The notes under the pieces: generated by a model
Seen by the model: the letters and a program-made list of their open reading frames with translations, nothing else
What the model was told of the DNA's origin: nothing
Databases searched by the model: none
Translations under genes and position numbers: made by a program
From: Liquidambar formosana
Taxonomy: Eukaryota; Streptophyta; Magnoliopsida; Saxifragales; Altingiaceae
Assembly (NCBI GenBank): GCA_039720395.1
Contig: CM077828.1
Span: forward strand, 16,900,264-16,964,263
Length of the DNA: 64,000 bases
Direction: 5' to 3'
Shown: positions 59,937-64,000 of the stretch, piece after piece
Position numbering within the stretch: position 1 is the stretch's first letter
Layout: every line of letters begins with the position of its first letter

Positions 59937-61213
59937 TTATGACACTGATGCGATGGAAAGAGTGGAAGAATTTGCTTGTGATCTTGGAGGAGAAGATATA
60001 TACGGTTTTGGGGGTATTTGCAATGCTTCAATGCTTCCTTTAACATATTCGTCACATCACTCATGGATAGCCTATTTGATGGATTTGTTTGTATACACCA
60101 CAAACCCACTAATATCATCTTCTTCGCAATTATATTTTCCTCTTCACTCATATCCCCCTGCAATCTTAAATTATTATCAAGCTTAAGATACTGATAAACC
60201 CAATGTGGAAAGCATACCTCACTAGTGTGACCTCCAACATCGATGTTCTTTCTTCCTCCAACCATTTCTAGAACCATCATTCCATAACTATAGACATCAG
60301 ACTTGTGTGAGACCCCACCAAAGTTTCTAAAAATTACCTCGGGGGCAATGTACCCAATAGTCCCTCTAGCTTCCAACATTGATATCGTACTTTCTTTCTT
60401 GTGACATAGTTTAGCAAGCCCAAAATCAGAGATCTTTTGGAAAAATTCTTCATTAAGAAGAATGTTATGTGGTTTTATGCCAAAATGCAAGATCCGTGTG
60501 TTGCACCCACGGGGTAAGTACTCTAGTCCTTGAGCAATCCCAATTGCAATTTGGTGAAATTTTTCCCATCCCAAGTGCTGACCAATCTTCAAAGAATTTT
60601 CATTATATATGAACTTGTCAAGCAATCCATTGGGCATGAACTCATAGATGAGAGCTCGTTTATGACCCTCAAGACAAAATCCCAAAAGAGTCACGACATT
60701 AACATGAGAAGTCCTACTAATGCTTGCAACCTCATTAATAAAATCTTCTCCGTTCCTCTTGGTTCCCTTCAAGACCTTCACTGCCACAGGATGGCCATTG
60801 AGTAGCTTTCCTTTGTACACATTTCCAAAACCTCCTTGACCTAGTTTATCTTTGAAGGAGTAGGTAATTTTCTTGATATCTGAATAACTATATCTTTTTG
60901 GAGCCAAAGATCCGTGATGCCTCATAAATGCGTCAATGTTTTGTTCATTCTTCATTTTCCCCCTCCAAAAGACCATTGAATTTAATGAGACTTCCTTCTA
61001 AAGCAACAAATACTGATACCAATTATCAAATACTATTCCAACTATGGCACTGCCAATTCCTATATCTAATGAAAGAGTTGAGTCATGCAGTGCAAAAGGA
61101 ACGTATGAATTTTAATTCAAGACTATATTATAGCTACTGATACAAAAAAGATTGAGGATCTGGTATTAAGGGCATGTTACCTATTAGACGCTTTGACAAT
61201 TTGTTTCTGGAGC
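59937..61213 (-). pseudogene. LRK10L2-type kinase pseudogene, catalytic Asp replaced, ectodomain missing
   Basis: A hinge exon (61213-61181, same length and splice signals as in the intact gene) and a membrane-kinase exon (61059 to about 59937) remain. The membrane segment has a 1-nt insertion and then a 1-nt deletion, with a stop in the shifted frame and another (TAA) in the correct frame. The kinase core from 60976 is open, but HFDIKPHN reads HFGIKPHN (T to C at 60480 on the plus strand), so the catalytic Asp is lost. At about 60040 a missing base shifts the C-terminus into an unrelated tail ending in poly-Phe. No ectodomain exon is seen in the 2.8 kb upstream. The 370-residue open frame is therefore not a working gene. 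Confidence 0.88.
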
Positions 61214-64000
61214 CTGTAGCAAAACAGTTGCATTGGAGAGGCTTAGATGGAAAGAAGTATAGAAAGTGAAGCTATCTACAGTGGTGTGAAAGATATTGAA
61301 AGATGGTTTGAACATGAACTCACTGCGTTGCTGTGATTATTGTTTAATCTTATGGGAAAATAAACTCAGAAGAACATGAACTCAACGTATCTCAATTACA
61401 GTATTGTAATGATTCTACTTCTATTCTCCTACAGTTTTCTCAATCAAACAATGCTATAATCATCATGATCTAAGGTCAAAGAAACATAGCACTAGGTTTA
61501 TAGTGCTTTCCAATTATGACTTTTATTCTATGGCCAAAGAAAGGTTATGGGCGAAACATCAATACAAATTGAATGAAGACCATAGCTTCATGGACCATAA
61601 TTATCATTGGAAATCATCTACGTAAAGACCCTTAACCATAACATAAATTAAAAATAATAATAATAATAATTAATTTATTAAAATATAACAAGAAATGGCT
61701 TACCAACCTGAATTCGGAGCTAAGAAGTATGCCCACATCATTGAATAAGCCTAAATTGTAGAAAAAGGAGGACAACTCGAGAAAATTAACTTGTATTATA
61801 TTTGAACTTCCAAGTAGAATTAATACAATGCATACACATGACATCATAATTGGTATATATGTCATACTTAATGACCAAAAATTTTCACCTACAACTGACA
61901 CAACACTAAGGGAGGACCACAAGTCTGCAAGTGCCTATCTATAGATTTGGGACTACAATCCTAATCTCACACTTATTTATTTATTTATTTATTTTATCTA
62001 TTAATATTTTGACAAGCATTATTTGTTGTGCGGAAGCGCGATAAACAAACAATTTCTATGGTGGTGGAAGTGATTAATCAAACAAAACAAGTGAATCGAT
62101 CCAAGCACAAAAAAAAAAAAACCAAACACACAAAGAAAAAGAGATACAAGATTTACGTGGTTCAGCAAGATGCCTACGTCCACGAGCGGCGATGATCAAT
62201 CCACTATGTGTTCAAGAGAATACAAGAGTAAGAATACTCAAAAAATCCCTAGATCCCCTTTACACCCAATGACGGCTCCTAAGTGGCTCTCCTTGCATAA
62301 GGATGAAACCCTAAAAACAACCCCTTATATAAAGTGGGTTATAACATAAGTGAGCAGGTCGGGTTGGGTCAAAAAAGACCCAACTTAACAAAATGGGTTA
62401 AAAGAGAATTAAAGACAAATTCTAACATTATTCCCATTAGGTTCAATCCTAGAGTACAGCCTGTGGACCCCGGAAAGTGGCCCACAAGGATTGCAAAAGA
62501 AAATGGTTTTGAAAAAGGAAAGGGAGTCGCCACCTTATTTTTTGAAGGAAACAAGGAAAACCCTAAAAAAAAAAGTTTTGTTTTAGGAAAACAAAAGAAT
62601 GACTCCATGTTTAAAAATGGTAAGGCAAAAGATCTTTTGGAAACCAAAGATGGTGGATTCGGAGGCTAAGTTACGATATGGGAAGGTTCTAGGCAAAGCC
62701 TATAGGCACCCATATCGCCCTAAACGGTCTCTTAATTTAATTGGGCTAAATCAATGTCTTAATCACACATCAATTAACAATTATCATCACAATACAGCAT
62801 GCATATCATCCATTCATTCATCCATATAAGCAATTAAATCAAAGAAAAATAGAAAAAAGAAAGAGGGGAAAGAAAACCTAGGATACTTAGTATCTTAGGG
62901 CGGACTTGAATCTCACAAAGAGCGCCTACGTACCATGTATGGAAATACATGGATCAAAGTCCACGTAGTTCGAAAGGGAATAGGGTTATAACCTAATAGA
63001 GGCCTATGGTAAACCCTAAGTTTCCTTTCATAGAAAACATGGTAAGTTTCCAAAAATAAATGATTCTCAAAAAATCTTTAGAAAATATGGAATCTTATAA
63101 AGATAGAAACTTTGAATTAAAAGGCATTTTTATGAAAGGAAACTATAGAATCTACCATACCCCTCTATTAGGAAACAACCCTAGGAGGGAGAAAGGGAAA
63201 GTTTCAAGGAAAGGAAAGTAAGGTCAATTAGGGCACCTTCATACCCAACTTACCTTAAGCAAAAACAACCTGTCAAAATAACCATCCTATTGCATAGGGT
63301 AATTACCTTATTTGCAAGATTTCATCTTGCAATAGCCAAAATAACCACCCCACATTGGTGGGGTAGTTGCACCTGTTGTATCTGTCAAGCACCTACAATT
63401 TCCATGCAAAACATACTAAAAATGCCAACCAACCAAGCTAGTTTCCAATCAAGCAATTATCATGCTTAAACATAGGCTAACACATGCTCAAAATATGGCA
63501 ATAAGAACAATGGACAAATCTGGACAGAATTGAAATAAGGTTTAAAATCCTTCATAAGTCATGTAAACAACACAAACCATGAAATAATGTAAGCCCTAAT
63601 TCAACCCTATATGCAATAACATGCAAAAACCCTAAAAATCATCCATATGAATGCTCCAAATATCATATTTAGGTCAATAAACAAATCTGGACAGAATGGA
63701 AATAAGGTCTACATCCATCCACTAAATATGCAAACAACATAAACAGTGAACAATTACAAACCCTAATTTAATCCTAGAATCATGACATGCATAAAAACCC
63801 TAAAATCTACTACATGAATGCTGAAAATATCATAGTTATCTAATACGCCACACATATATAGCAACTATGAAGAAAAAACAGAGAAAATCCCTATGCTATC
63901 ATGCTATATGCAACTAAACCCACACAAGGTTGATAAAAACCCTAGAATCACAATGGTGTATAAAATCACATGGAATAACACTCTAGCATACTAAACAGCT
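61214..64000. other. Gene-free, repeat-rich right end
   Basis: No ectodomain or other recognisable gene. From about 62130 the sequence includes TTTACGTGGTTCAGCAAGA with GCCTACGTCCACGAG, and from about 62520 GGGAGTCGCCACCTTA followed by a long tract with little coding potential. I recall such strings as common in plant dispersed repeats, probably LTR-retroelement derived, but no terminal repeats, primer site or protein could be identified in the window. A direct repeat, AATCTGGACAGAAT with its flanks, occurs at about 63517-63560 and 63684-63727. The 111-residue frame at 62334-62669 has no known domain. Confidence 0.45.

Noticed and set aside
59864..60976. 370-residue minus-strand frame as an intact receptor kinase gene
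   Set aside because: Catalytic Asp replaced by Gly, membrane segment broken by indels and stops, C-terminus frame-shifted into an A tract, and no ectodomain exon in the 2.8 kb upstream.
62334..62829. Overlapping frames of 111 and 76 residues
   Set aside because: They lie in repeat-like DNA with Lys-rich low-complexity translation and no recognised domain.

Overview
This is a nuclear segment from a eudicot plant. It is AT-rich, has GT-AG introns, and contains many MITEs, two SINEs and a LINE relic. Its recognisable genes are plant-specific: a DUF789 gene and a cluster of LRK10L-type receptor-like kinases (Lr10 / LEAF RUST 10 family). The sequence alone does not fix the species.

Layout. (1) 1-2.2 kb: the 5' part of a minus-strand DUF789 gene that runs off the left edge and contains a probable GC-AG intron. 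(2) 2.8-11.3 kb: two tandem copies of a non-coding block of about 4 kb. Each carries a PIF/Harbinger-like and a Stowaway-like MITE, and the second copy also has a 1.28-kb insertion flanked by a 9-bp target duplication. (3) 11.3-24.4 kb: no gene. It holds a second tandem segmental duplication (about 13.0-15.6 and 15.6-21.1 kb) whose right copy was enlarged by Mutator-like MITEs and a tRNA-derived SINE; the left copy preserves the empty sites. (4) 24.5-40.6 kb: six plus-strand ectodomain exons (signal peptide, GUB_WAK_bind, WAK_assoc). Each ends in a phase-1 splice donor and none is followed by a hinge, membrane or kinase exon. Five are open and the sixth has a 1-nt frameshift. (5) 44.4-47.4 kb: a complete four-exon LRK10L1-type receptor kinase on the plus strand. 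(6) 48.8-61.2 kb: minus-strand LRK10L2/Lr10-type loci, namely one complete gene (55.5-58.2 kb), two multi-lesion pseudogenes (48.8-52.3 and 59.9-61.2 kb) and a kinase remnant (59.2-59.5 kb). (7) 61.3-64 kb: repetitive DNA without a supported gene.

How the genes relate. The ectodomains between 30 and 40 kb alternate between two subtypes (I, II, I, II) as a duplicated two-exon block. The same two subtypes head the minus-strand kinase genes (type I at 52 kb, type II at 58 kb). The plus-strand exons therefore look like receptor halves that lost, or were copied without, their kinases. All ectodomain exons and the small hinge exon use phase 1, so any of them could in principle join in frame to the hinge of the 44-47 kb gene, or be read through into short secreted proteins. 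Which of these happens, if either, cannot be settled from DNA alone and is the main open question of the window.
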